From assembly GCA_021841025.1 (NCBI GenBank), contig JAKBWA010000003.1:1-64000 (forward strand): a stretch of DNA of 64,000 nucleotides, written 5' to 3'. Shown piece after piece: positions 18,987 through 28,918 of this stretch (position 1 is the first letter of the stretch; every line of letters begins with the position of its first letter). A program made the position numbers and the translations under genes. The notes beneath the pieces are model-generated. The model searched no databases. It saw only the letters and a list, made by a program, of their open reading frames with translations, and had not been told where the DNA came from. The stretch is from Bacillota bacterium. GTDB lineage: Bacteria > Bacillota > Sulfobacillia > Sulfobacillales > Sulfobacillaceae.

Positions 18987-19832
18987 ATAGGACCGCTTCT
19001 GATTATTGGCGGGAAAGAAGACAAAATCCATACCCCCGATATTCTTCGGCAATTAGTGCACTATATCCATATTACGAGCCGTCCAAACCGTATTGGTATC
19101 GTTACAACGGCATCTGTCCAGGAAGATCTCGTATTTGAGACATATCACCAAGCCTTTACCCAGCTCGGCATTGATGACGTTAAATCTCTTGCGATTCAAT
19201 CGCGTCATGAAGCCAACCGTACTTTATGGCTCAATCAGTTGACACAATTGGGTGCACTGTTTTTCGCAGGGGGCAAGCAGCTTCGCATCACAAGCCTTTT
19301 GGGTGGAACCAAGTTTAATCAAGCGCTGGAGCAGGCGTTTCATCGAGGCCTTATTGTGGCCGGCACGTCCGCGGGCGCCGCCATGATGTCTGCGACCATG
19401 ATTGCTGAAGGCGATCCCGAAGACATTCCTACTCGCGAATCCGTCCAATTGGCTTCAGGATTGGGTTTGTGGCCTTATGCGGTAATCGACCAGCATTTTA
19501 CGCAGCGTGGCCGTTTGGGACGCCTTTTGGCTGTCCTGGCCCAAAATCCTGCCGTGTTGGGTGTTGGGATTGACGAGGACACAGCCATTTTTGTTGATGG
19601 TGAACGAGAATGGCTGGAAGTCTGGGGATCTCAGACGGTAAGTCTTTTAGATGGCTGGAGCATCACGGAAACGAATGCGGCTGAAATCCGGCCTAAGGAG
19701 CCGCTGACTCTGATGCATGTCAGTTTGCATGTTTTGTCTAAAGGATATGGATTTCATCTCCCAACAAGGCAACCTATTCGCATCAAGCATCAAGCATCCA
19801 GTATCAAGGAGGAAGCCGTGAATCATGATTGA
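18987..19832 (+). CDS. cphB: Cyanophycinase; apparent ATA start
   Basis: (M)GPLLIIGGKEDK..., catalytic-Ser GTSAGAAMM motif; AGGAGG 8 nt upstream of ATA 18987; in-frame stop at 18966 and no ATG/GTG/TTG before 19056. Confidence 0.87.
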   Translation: MGPLLIIGGKEDKIHTPDILRQLVHYIHITSRPNRIGIVTTASVQEDLVFETYHQAFTQLGIDDVKSLAIQSRHEANRTLWLNQLTQLGALFFAGGKQLRITSLLGGTKFNQALEQAFHRGLIVAGTSAGAAMMSATMIAEGDPEDIPTRESVQLASGLGLWPYAVIDQHFTQRGRLGRLLAVLAQNPAVLGVGIDEDTAIFVDGEREWLEVWGSQTVSLLDGWSITETNAAEIRPKEPLTLMHVSLHVLSKGYGFHLPTRQPIRIKHQASSIKEEAVNHD

Positions 19833-22464
19833 AATACGTTCCAGCCATTTTTATCCCGGACCTAATCGCCATGCCTTTGGCAGCGCCTTGGAAGCTGAGG
19901 TCTACTTGGGCACTTATCAACACATCCATACCGGAGAACGACCGGATATGCAAAAGGTCCTCTTGGAGGCATTTCCCAATCTCAGCCAACACGTGTGTTC
20001 TTTGGGGCATCCCGGTGGTTTCTTAAAACGGTTGCAAGAAGGCACCTATTTGGGACATGTCATTGAACATGTTGCCTTAGAATTGTTGCACTTGTCGGGA
20101 GAGAATGGTCACTACGGCAAGACGCGGGAGATTTCTGGAACCGAAGCGGTTCTGATTGTGTTCGAAAGTGACAGCAGAATTGGAGGGGAAACAGCTCTTG
20201 GTGCTGCTGTGAAATGGGTTGAGGCACTGGCGAAGGATCAAAAACTGACACATGAGGATCCATGGCGTCAAGAGATTCTCCATACGATTCGCGCTCAGCA
20301 TTTAGGCCCTTCAACCCGCGCCATCATTGAAGCGGCACAGGCCCTGGATATTCCTCACTGGCGTATAACGGATGGGAGTTTGGTGCGCCTTGGCCAAGGG
20401 ATTCACCAAAAACGCATTTGGGCCGCTACGACAGACGAAACATCTGTTGTAGCGGCAGATATCTGCCAAGACAAAGTTCTGACGAAACATTATCTGATGC
20501 AACAGGGAATTGCCGTGCCTAAAAGCCGAACAGTCAATTCAGCTGATGAGGCTCTGGCTGCTGCCCAAGAATTCGGGTTTCCCGTGGTCATCAAGCCCCA
20601 AAATGGCCGTCAGGGAGAAGGCGTCACGGTTTATGTCGATACCCCCGGCAAGCTATGGCGCGCCTTCGAGTGGGCCTGGGAATACCGGGGCGATGAAGGG
20701 ATTATGGTCGAGGAGCAGATTGAAGGCAATTCCTACCGCGTTCTGGTGATCGGAGACAAAGTGGCCGCAGCGAGTCTCAAGATGCCGCCTTTTATCATCG
20801 GTGACGGGATACACACCATCGACCAGTTAATTGAGAAGGAAAATCGCAATCCTAAAAGGGGATTGCACCACAGCTTGCCGCTTAGTCCAATCAAACGGGA
20901 TCCCGCTCTAATTATGGCTTTAGAACGTCAACAGCAAGAACTTAACACCATTGCCCCGAAGGGGGAAATAATTCGGCTTCGGGACAGCGCGAATTTGTCA
21001 TGCGGAGGGGAAGCTCAGGATGTCAGTGATGAAATTTCTCCTGATCTCGCCTTTGATATGGTGCGCGTAGCCAAGCTCATCGGTCTCGATGTTGCCGGCA
21101 TTGATATCGTCACCCCTTCATTGAGCCAATCTTTGAAAGAGGCCCATGGAGCCGTGATTGAAGTTAATGCGGCCCCGGGGTTACGCATGCATATCTTTCC
21201 CTCAAAAGGGCAGTCAAGACCCGTAGGTGAGATGATTGTCAAGAAATTGTTTCCGGGGAATCAGGGACGAATCCCGGTCTGCGGGATTACGGGAACCAAT
21301 GGGAAGACAACCGTAAGCCGGATGTTGGCCCATATTTGGCGAGAAACGGGACGATGTGTGGGAATGACCTCGACCGACGGAATTCGGATCGGGGAGCGTT
21401 TGGTTGAAGAAGGGGATTTGACCGGCCCTTGGGCCGCTCAAGTGGTTCTCGGGGATCCCAGTGTGGAAGTCGCCATTTTGGAAACCGCGCGCGGAGGAAT
21501 GGCTCGCTACGGTTTAGGTTTTTCAGATCTTGACGTGGCGGTCGTCACGAATATTGGGTTCGACCATCTCGGGCAGGACGGCATCAATACGTTAGACGAG
21601 CTAACTCACCTCAAGGCCCTGCTTGTCGATGTGGTGCGAGCACAAGGCGTGTGTGTCCTCAATGCGGACGATCCCTATGTGATGTCAATGGCCAAACGCA
21701 CAAACAGTCATATTATCTGGTTTACCACGCAGCAAGATCCACACCGTTCCTTTGTCCAGGAAGAATTGGCAAAAGGCCGGGCTTTTGTGGTTTTGCAACG
21801 CGGATATATCACCTATCAAGACCAAGATACCACTCGCAGAATCATTGGCGCCAAAGCCTTGCCTGCGAGTTGGCATGGCCGGGCGGACATTAATATCAAG
21901 AATGCCATGGCCTCTGCAGCTGCTGCCATAGCCATGGGACTGGATCCAGCTTTTGTGGGAAAAAGTTTGGGACGTTTCACTCTGGGTAACCAAGCTAATC
22001 CGGGGCGATTAGAGATGATCCAGAGCGATCAGGTGGATGTGTTGATTGATTATGCGCATAATGCTCCGGCTATTCAGGCCCTGGGGCATATTGTCTCTCA
22101 ACTAGGGTATTCCCATGTCCGGATGGTGTTAGGGCTGCCCGGGGATCGCAGGAACCAGGATTTGATTCATTCGATTCAGCAAGCCCTGACATTCGCGGAT
22201 GATTTTGTCATCCGGGAGGATAGCGATCCAAGAGGCCGCATGCCGGGGGAAATGGCGAGATTGATTGAGCAAACCTTACGTCAGGAAGGTGTTGACGCCC
22301 AAGCCATACAGATTATTCTGGAAGAGTCCGAGGCCGTGGCTCAGGCGATTGCCACAGCTCCTGAGTCTTCGTTGGTTGTGGTGTTGTTTGAAAGCTATTC
22401 TGCCGTCAAAAATGCGGTCGAAAAGACGTTACACAACCGCAAGAAACAGGTTTTGATATCCTAA
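19825..22464 (+). CDS. cphA: Cyanophycin synthetase
   Basis: ATP-grasp domain followed by Mur-ligase-like VCGITGTNGKTTVSRM; MIEIRSSHFYPGPNRHAFG N-terminus. Confidence 0.95.
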   Translation: MIEIRSSHFYPGPNRHAFGSALEAEVYLGTYQHIHTGERPDMQKVLLEAFPNLSQHVCSLGHPGGFLKRLQEGTYLGHVIEHVALELLHLSGENGHYGKTREISGTEAVLIVFESDSRIGGETALGAAVKWVEALAKDQKLTHEDPWRQEILHTIRAQHLGPSTRAIIEAAQALDIPHWRITDGSLVRLGQGIHQKRIWAATTDETSVVAADICQDKVLTKHYLMQQGIAVPKSRTVNSADEALAAAQEFGFPVVIKPQNGRQGEGVTVYVDTPGKLWRAFEWAWEYRGDEGIMVEEQIEGNSYRVLVIGDKVAAASLKMPPFIIGDGIHTIDQLIEKENRNPKRGLHHSLPLSPIKRDPALIMALERQQQELNTIAPKGEIIRLRDSANLSCGGEAQDVSDEISPDLAFDMVRVAKLIGLDVAGIDIVTPSLSQSLKEAHGAVIEVNAAPGLRMHIFPSKGQSRPVGEMIVKKLFPGNQGRIPVCGITGTNGKTTVSRMLAHIWRETGRCVGMTSTDGIRIGERLVEEGDLTGPWAAQVVLGDPSVEVAILETARGGMARYGLGFSDLDVAVVTNIGFDHLGQDGINTLDELTHLKALLVDVVRAQGVCVLNADDPYVMSMAKRTNSHIIWFTTQQDPHRSFVQEELAKGRAFVVLQRGYITYQDQDTTRRIIGAKALPASWHGRADINIKNAMASAAAAIAMGLDPAFVGKSLGRFTLGNQANPGRLEMIQSDQVDVLIDYAHNAPAIQALGHIVSQLGYSHVRMVLGLPGDRRNQDLIHSIQQALTFADDFVIREDSDPRGRMPGEMARLIEQTLRQEGVDAQAIQIILEESEAVAQAIATAPESSLVVVLFESYSAVKNAVEKTLHNRKKQVLIS

Positions 22465-23000
22465 GCCGATGACCGCCTTGAAGGAATTCACCCCAGTATT
22501 CACAAGCCAAGCCATCCGGATTAGGAAGGTGTGCCCAAACCAGCCATTTTTTGAACTTTTGGTTTTCTTCTTCCTCGAGAGTCGCAAGAGGAACGTATTC
22601 CAAGGGTACGCTCCATGGCTCTGGCTGCGTGAACCTAATACCAATTCGTGCATTGGGGTGGAATTATGGAGCGAATCCCATCAGCACACCCCCTTTAGCT
22701 TGGTGCCGCTTTGGTGATAAGATAAGTCAGGGTTGCGGGCAAGGGAAGTTTCAACATTCTGGGAGTCATGGGGTACCATTTCGGGGCAAAGAAGACGAAA
22801 AGGGCGGCATTTTCGGCAAAGGATGCACACAGCTTACCCGAGAATGGCTATTGCCATGACACTGGGGTATTGCATCTTTGCGGAAGATGGTGTGTACAGC
22901 AATCATTCCTGGGGATGTTTCATGATAAGAGTTGGGACCAGGGGCCCATTTTCCCAGCTGCCCAATGTCCCGGCGCAATGACCAGGAGCTAGAATTTTTT

Positions 23001-23909
23001 TTGAGAGATTTCGGGAAGCGGGGATTTAGTACGCAATCAACACAATGGCAGTTGAGTGCCTATGCCAAGGTCAACTTGGGATTATGGGTGGCGCCTCGCG
23101 ATAACCGGGGTTATCATCCGGTGTGGAGTGTTATGCAATCGATTAGCATGGCTGATGTGATTCGGGTTACCCCATCATCCCATTACCATGTGGAGATGAA
23201 TGTGCCGCTTGAACAACGCCAATTTGTGCCCTCTTTAGCAAACAATCTCATCACCAGGGCTTATCATGGGCTCAAAGACCAATATCCTGAAATCCCTACA
23301 GTAAAAATCCAGGTGAATAAGCATATTCCCATTGGGTCCGGTTTAGGAGGCGGAAGCGCAGACGCTGCGGCCATACTCCGATGGGCTCAAATGGTTATAA
23401 ATAAAAAAATTGATCCAAAATTTGCGGCCAATTTGGGCGTCGACGTGCCGTTTTTGATATCTGGGGGAACCGCTCAAGCCACCGGCTATGGAGAGGATCT
23501 GAAGTACTTGCACCCCTTGCGGGGATGGTATGTGGTGTTAGTCAGCCCTAATTTTGGTCTGTCAACCCGTCATGTTTATAACGCGTTTGATACCTTGCCT
23601 AATTCGAGCCATCTGTCTATAGAGTCCATGCAAGATGTTATCAGACGACTTGAACTAGGCTCGTCTCCCATCAGCCTCTTTAATGCGCTGGAACCAGCAG
23701 CGTGGAAGGTTGAGCCCAAACTAAAAAATTTGAAAGCTGATTTGCGCAGTGTCAGTCGCAAGCCGTGGTTTCTTACGGGGAGTGGGGCGACCTATTTTAC
23801 CCTCTTGCGTTCCTATGAGGAATCTCTTGCTCTACAAAAAGATTTAGTAAATCGCAAGATGGACAATGTGGCTGGCATCGACATTGCAGAGTTTGTAGGA
23901 CCTTTCTAG
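23001..23909 (+). CDS. ispE: 4-diphosphocytidyl-2-C-methyl-D-erythritol kinase
   Basis: SAYAKVNLGLWV, IPIGSGLGGGSADAAAILR GHMP motif; start uncertain (TTG 23001). Confidence 0.93.
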   Translation: MRDFGKRGFSTQSTQWQLSAYAKVNLGLWVAPRDNRGYHPVWSVMQSISMADVIRVTPSSHYHVEMNVPLEQRQFVPSLANNLITRAYHGLKDQYPEIPTVKIQVNKHIPIGSGLGGGSADAAAILRWAQMVINKKIDPKFAANLGVDVPFLISGGTAQATGYGEDLKYLHPLRGWYVVLVSPNFGLSTRHVYNAFDTLPNSSHLSIESMQDVIRRLELGSSPISLFNALEPAAWKVEPKLKNLKADLRSVSRKPWFLTGSGATYFTLLRSYEESLALQKDLVNRKMDNVAGIDIAEFVGPF

Positions 23910-24095
23910 TCCCCGGGGTAATTGATGGCGGATTCAGAAAATACCCCAGTCCAAAAAGCTGTGGTGAAAAAAGCCGTTTATGCGTTAAGATGACTACAAT
24001 TCACAGGTGTGTGGCGCACGTATGGGACGGTTCACATGCCAAATGAGGACAGCAAGACTATATGAAGAGGGCAATACGGAAAGGTTGATGGATTT

Positions 24096-24860
24096 TTGAA
24101 TCAGCACCCAGCGATTGTGTTAGCGGGTCAGCACAATGACGGGAAATTGCGGACGATTTCGGACAAGGAATGGGAAGCAGAAATCTTGTTGCAAGGCCGG
24201 CCGATGGTGGAATATGTTGTCGATGCTTTACGGCAATCAGGACGGATCCATCCGATTGTGGTGGTGGGGCCTAGGCATCTCCCCTTGCAAGATGTGGTTT
24301 GGGCTGATTTGCATGAAGATATGCTGGAAAATGTCATCAGCGGGCTGAACCAGGTGGATGAGTCGATGGTCTTAATCGCCACGGCTGATATCCCCCTTTT
24401 AACGCCGAGTATTGTGAATGCTTTTCTCGATCAAGCCGATGCCGGTTGCGATGTCGTGTATCCGGTGATAGAACGTTCGGTCGTCGAGGCCAAGTTCCCA
24501 AAGGCACACCGGACTTATGTGCGGTTGAAAAATGGGACGTATACGGGAGGCAATGTGCTCATGGTGCGCAAGGAAGCGGTGATCCGCACCCGATGGACGG
24601 CAAACGAGTTGCTCAGTCACCGCAAATCGCCGATGCGTCTGGCATCAGACATTGGCATCATGACCCTGATCCGCTGGTTGGTGGGAAAATTGAGTTTAGA
24701 GGATGCGGAGAATAGAATCAGGGCTCTTTTGGGGATCGAGGGAAAGGCATTGTCCTTCCCTTATCCTGAGGTGGGAGTGGACGTAGATAAGCCCGAAGAC
24801 TGGAGTCTCGTGAACAAATGGCTGAGCCAGACGGATCACAGCTCATTCCTGGCACCCTAA
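24096..24860 (+). CDS. MobA-like NTP-transferase domain protein
   Basis: IVLAGQHNDGKL, LIATADIPLLTPSIVNAFL, nucleotidyltransferase pattern. Confidence 0.75.
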   Translation: MNQHPAIVLAGQHNDGKLRTISDKEWEAEILLQGRPMVEYVVDALRQSGRIHPIVVVGPRHLPLQDVVWADLHEDMLENVISGLNQVDESMVLIATADIPLLTPSIVNAFLDQADAGCDVVYPVIERSVVEAKFPKAHRTYVRLKNGTYTGGNVLMVRKEAVIRTRWTANELLSHRKSPMRLASDIGIMTLIRWLVGKLSLEDAENRIRALLGIEGKALSFPYPEVGVDVDKPEDWSLVNKWLSQTDHSSFLAP

Positions 24861-24914
24861 CCAGTCTTGCAACATAAAAAACCGGGTAACTCGGAAAGAA
24901 AGGAGGTTGACGCC

Positions 24915-25766
24915 ACGGATATTAAGTCATCGGGGCGCGTACGGGAGCGGTACAAACGGCTCATTATACTGTCTGCTTTTCTTTTGGGCCATCCCAGGGA
25001 GCAATTGAGTTTGACGGAACTGAGCAGTTTGTTAGAAGTGGCCAAATCCACCTTGTCCGAGGATCTCATGTTTGTCAAAGACGTCCTCGAGAATGCCGGT
25101 TATGGCAGTGTGTTGACCCAGGTGGGGGTGCAAGGCGGAGTCATTTATATACCGGGGTTGGATCGGATCCGAGCTCGCAATTCCTTGAAAAATTGGGTGA
25201 CTCGCCTGGTGGAGCCGGAACGGCTGACTTCAGACGGATTTCTTTATATGACGGATTTGCTGTTCGACCCCTCCCTGGTGGATCCCCTGGGAGAACTCTT
25301 GGCTTTTCCGTTTGTCGATTTGCACGTGGATACCGTGGCCACGGTCGAAACCAAAGGCATTCCTTTGGCCATGGCTTGTGCCAGAGCTTTAGGCACGGAA
25401 GTGGTATTGATTCGCCGCGACAGCCGTTTGTCCGAAGGATCTGCCGTGTCGATCAATTATCTATCCGGCTCGTCCCGCCGTATCCAGTCAATGTCTTTAA
25501 GCCGCCGCGCGCTGAAATCGGGGAGTTCGGTGTTGTTTGTGGATGATTTTATGAAAGCTGGGGGGACCGCACGGGCAGCAGCTGATCTTCTCGGGGAATT
25601 TGGCGCCACCGTGGTGGGCGTAGGAGTGCTGGTTGCGACTAAAGATCCTGCCCATAAGCTTATTGACAGATTTTGGAGTCTGTTAGAGTGGCATGAAGAT
25701 TCTCCATCTCGGGTCGTTCCCAGTGAATGGGCCAATGCGTTATGTCAAGTGAGAGAGGAGTCATAA
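24915..25766 (+). CDS. purR: Pur operon repressor PurR; best-placed start is ACG
   Basis: SGRVRERYKRLIILSAFLLGHP winged-helix N-terminus; VLFVDDFMKAGGTA PRPP loop; AGGAGG 8 nt before ACG 24915. Confidence 0.9.
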   Translation, partial: TDIKSSGRVRERYKRLIILSAFLLGHPREQLSLTELSSLLEVAKSTLSEDLMFVKDVLENAGYGSVLTQVGVQGGVIYIPGLDRIRARNSLKNWVTRLVEPERLTSDGFLYMTDLLFDPSLVDPLGELLAFPFVDLHVDTVATVETKGIPLAMACARALGTEVVLIRRDSRLSEGSAVSINYLSGSSRRIQSMSLSRRALKSGSSVLFVDDFMKAGGTARAAADLLGEFGATVVGVGVLVATKDPAHKLIDRFWSLLEWHEDSPSRVVPSEWANALCQVREES

Positions 25767-25767
25767 A

Positions 25768-26991
25768 ATGAGTGTCCGTCTCAGTGTAACACTGGAAGAT
25801 ATCAGACAGGCGGCCAATGCGCTTAAGGGGGTCACGGTGGTGACCCCCTTGCAAGAATCGGTTTATATCAATGACTTATTGGGATCCAGGGTATTTTTTA
25901 AGCTAGAAAATCTGCAGCGCACCGGTTCTTTTAAACTGCGCGGGGCCTATAACCGCCTCAGGCAGTTGACTCCACAAGAATTAAAAAAGGGGGTTGTTGC
26001 GGCTTCGGCAGGCAACCACGCCCAAGGGGTGGCATTGGCCGCCGGATTAGTGGGGACTAGCTCATTGATTTATATGCCCCAAGGGGCATCCCTCACCAAA
26101 ATTGAAGCGACTCGTGCTTATGGGGCCGATATCAGTTTGTTTGGCGAAACATTTGACGATGCATATCAAGAAGCGCAACGGGTGAGTGAAAGCACCGGAC
26201 GTGTTATGATTCCCGCATTTAACGATCCGGCTATTGTCGCAGGTCAGGGAACCATTGCCTTGGAGATGCTTGACGAGAGGCCTCAGTTGGATGTGTTAGT
26301 GGTGCCGGTCGGAGGAGGAGGGTTGATTGGCGGCATTGCCCTAGCCGCCAAAGAACAGAATCCCCGCATGAGAATCATTGGAGTCCAAACAGATGCGGTT
26401 CCCGCTTTCGTATTGTCGCGTCAAGAGCACCATGTTGTGCAGTCGCAAGGAGCCCGAACCATTGCGGACGGCATTGCGGTGAAAAAGCCGGGAGATCTCA
26501 CGTTCGCGCTGGTGGAACGGTATGTGGACGAGCTTGTCACCGTTACGGAGCACGACATTTCCCGGGCCATTTTGCTCTTTCTGGAAAGAACCAAGTTGGT
26601 TGTCGAAGGGGCCGGGGCAGTGGGGCTGGCAGCCATGCTAGCCGGAAAAATCCCCTTGGGGTTGGGGACAGTGGGAGTGGTGATAAGCGGAGGCAACATC
26701 GACGTGACGCTTTTGAGTCGCATCATAGAAAAAGGGCTAGTGGAAGAAGGGCGTCAGATTCATCTCAAAACCATTGTGGGCGACAGGCCAGGACAACTGG
26801 CCAGGTTGTTGCAGACGGTTGCGGAACTTAAAGCTAATGTCATCCGCGTAGAACATGAGCGCTGGAATCCTTTTTTGTCTCCCGTCCAAGTGGGCATCCA
26901 GATGGTCCTGGAGACGCGTAATGCCGAGCATGTGAGAGAAATCGTCAGTCGGTTGCATCAGGACGGGTATGATGTGGAGATTCAGAATTAA
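25768..26991 (+). CDS. ilvA: Threonine ammonia-lyase (catabolic type with ACT domain)
   Basis: FKLENLQRTGSFKLRGAYN, SAGNHAQGVA, VPVGGGGLIGG; C-terminal ACT domain. Confidence 0.94.
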   Translation: MSVRLSVTLEDIRQAANALKGVTVVTPLQESVYINDLLGSRVFFKLENLQRTGSFKLRGAYNRLRQLTPQELKKGVVAASAGNHAQGVALAAGLVGTSSLIYMPQGASLTKIEATRAYGADISLFGETFDDAYQEAQRVSESTGRVMIPAFNDPAIVAGQGTIALEMLDERPQLDVLVVPVGGGGLIGGIALAAKEQNPRMRIIGVQTDAVPAFVLSRQEHHVVQSQGARTIADGIAVKKPGDLTFALVERYVDELVTVTEHDISRAILLFLERTKLVVEGAGAVGLAAMLAGKIPLGLGTVGVVISGGNIDVTLLSRIIEKGLVEEGRQIHLKTIVGDRPGQLARLLQTVAELKANVIRVEHERWNPFLSPVQVGIQMVLETRNAEHVREIVSRLHQDGYDVEIQN

Positions 26992-27102
26992 AAGATTCGA
27001 GACAAAAATTTTGACAATATAGAGGACTTCTTGTTGTCAATGGCGAATAATTTAATCCCCGGATGTCCGGGCCGCCAACTTGGCTACAAGGAGGATTTCA
27101 GC

Positions 27103-27357
27103 GTGGAAATTACGGATGTGCGGTTACGCCGAATGACAACGGAGGGGAAAATGAAGGCTGTTGCTTCGGTGACCTTGGATGGGGAATTCGTCATTCATGA
27201 TGTTAAGGTGGTAGAAGGTCTTAAAGGACTATTCGTGGCGATGCCCAGCCGAAAAACGCCGGACGGTGAATTTCGGGATGTTGCGCACCCTATTACACAA
27301 CAAGCTCGGGAACGAATCCAAAGGGCAGTACTAGAGGTGTTTCACGGAGGTGTTTAA
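27103..27357 (+). CDS. spoVG: SpoVG septation regulator
   Basis: [42 protein letters not shown] start with AAGGAGG. Confidence 0.96.
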   Translation: MEITDVRLRRMTTEGKMKAVASVTLDGEFVIHDVKVVEGLKGLFVAMPSRKTPDGEFRDVAHPITQQARERIQRAVLEVFHGGV

Positions 27358-27390
27358 CCTATCGACACAGTGACCGTAGAGGGTAAAAAA

Positions 27391-27420
27391 GGGTCCGCCT
27401 CTGGGCGGGCTCTTTTTTTG
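27391..27420 (+). terminator. Rho-independent terminator after spoVG
   Basis: GTCCGCC-TCTG-GGCGGGC then TCTTTTTTT. Confidence 0.75.
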
Positions 27421-27513
27421 TCCGCGGTAAAGTCATTCATCACAAGGCAAAATTTTGGTATGCTAACCATGGTATAAGCAAAGGCAACGGCCCTAGAAAT
27501 CGGAGGGATCGGT

Positions 27514-28884
27514 TTGGCACAGACGGTAGCCGTTATTTTGGCCGCAGGGCGCGGGACAAGAATGCACTCGAGTGTGGCAAAAGCATTACATGAACTGGGT
27601 GGCGTTCCCATGGTTGAACATGTGGTGCGCGCCGTCAAAGCAGCAGGACTCGGGAAACCGTGGGTGGTCGTGGGCTATCAGGCTGACCGGGTGGAGGAAG
27701 CCCTGGAAGGCCAGGGGCAATTTGTTTTTCAGCCTGAAATGCATGGAACCGGGGATGCTGTGGCTCAGGCCCTCGCTGCTATGGATACCGATGTTGACGA
27801 AGTGGTGGTGTTGGTTGCGGATTGTCCGTTGGTTTCGCCCTCTTTGATTATGCAAGTCTTGGAAGCTCATCACTCATCCGGTGCGAGCGCAACCATTGTG
27901 ACCATGATTGTCTCCGACCCGGCTGGTTATGGCCGTATTGTTCGGGGAGAAGATGATAGCATCCAGGCGATTGTGGAAGAACAAGATGCTATCAAGAATC
28001 CGGCACTGTATCAAATTAACGAAGTCAACACGGGTTTGGGCGTCTGGTCTGTAAAAGGACTGGCCAAAATACTGAAAACATTGCCGTGGCACCAAGAAGA
28101 ACAATATTTAACAGACGCTGTGGCCGGGCTGATCGCATCAGGGCAGAAGGTCGACGCCTATGTCGCTCCGGATCCCATTCGTGTTATGGGCATTAATACC
28201 CGGCGCGATCTGGCTCATGCCGAGGCATATTTGCGCGAACTGACTTTGAACCGCCTGTTTGACCAGGGGGTGAGCATTGTGGACCCTTCATCCACCTTTG
28301 TGGATGTTGATGTGGAAGTGGGACAGGACAGTGTTATTCATCCCATGACCTTCTTGCGAGGGAAAACCAAAATAGGACGGGAATGTATTTTAGGACCGAT
28401 GACATCCATTACATCCAGCCGTTTGGGCGATGGGGTGAAAGTCGATCGCTCTGTCGTCGAGCAAAGCGCTTTAGCGAGCCATTCCCAAGTGGGCCCGTTT
28501 AGTCATTTGCGTCCGGGAACGTCCTTGGATCATAATGTAAAAATTGGGAATTTTGTCGAGTTGAAAAATACACGAATTGGAACAGGAACCAAGGCAGGGC
28601 ATCATTCGTATTTGGGCGACGCTACGATTGGCGGAGGCGTGAATATCGGAGCGGGAACCGTTATTGTCAATTTTGACGGCCAAGCTAAGCACCCCACATT
28701 TATTGGTGATGGTGCGTTCATCGGCTGCAACGTTAATTTGGTGGCACCGGTAGAAGTGGGCCCGGGAGCCTACGTTGCCGCCGGATCGACAATAACTCAG
28801 AATGTCCCGCCGGATGCGCTGGCTATTGCCCGAAATCGTCAGGACAATAAGCCGGAGTGGGCGCGCCAGAGGCGAAAAACGTAA
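27514..28884 (+). CDS. glmU: Bifunctional UDP-GlcNAc pyrophosphorylase / GlcN-1-P acetyltransferase
   Basis: VAVILAAGRGTRMHS; left-handed beta-helix hexapeptide C-terminus. Confidence 0.97.
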   Translation: MAQTVAVILAAGRGTRMHSSVAKALHELGGVPMVEHVVRAVKAAGLGKPWVVVGYQADRVEEALEGQGQFVFQPEMHGTGDAVAQALAAMDTDVDEVVVLVADCPLVSPSLIMQVLEAHHSSGASATIVTMIVSDPAGYGRIVRGEDDSIQAIVEEQDAIKNPALYQINEVNTGLGVWSVKGLAKILKTLPWHQEEQYLTDAVAGLIASGQKVDAYVAPDPIRVMGINTRRDLAHAEAYLRELTLNRLFDQGVSIVDPSSTFVDVDVEVGQDSVIHPMTFLRGKTKIGRECILGPMTSITSSRLGDGVKVDRSVVEQSALASHSQVGPFSHLRPGTSLDHNVKIGNFVELKNTRIGTGTKAGHHSYLGDATIGGGVNIGAGTVIVNFDGQAKHPTFIGDGAFIGCNVNLVAPVEVGPGAYVAAGSTITQNVPPDALAIARNRQDNKPEWARQRRKT

Positions 28885-28918
28885 AATCCAGACGAATTAG
28901 GCACAAAGGAAGGGGACC

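Noticed and set aside
22465-22990. Several short ORFs on both strands between cphA and ispE, including minus-strand MEYVPLATLEEEENQKFKKWLVWAHLPNPDGLACEYWGEF
   Set aside because: The minus-strand frame looks somewhat protein-like but is short, lacks a start/SD and overlaps cphA antisense; not supportable without a search.
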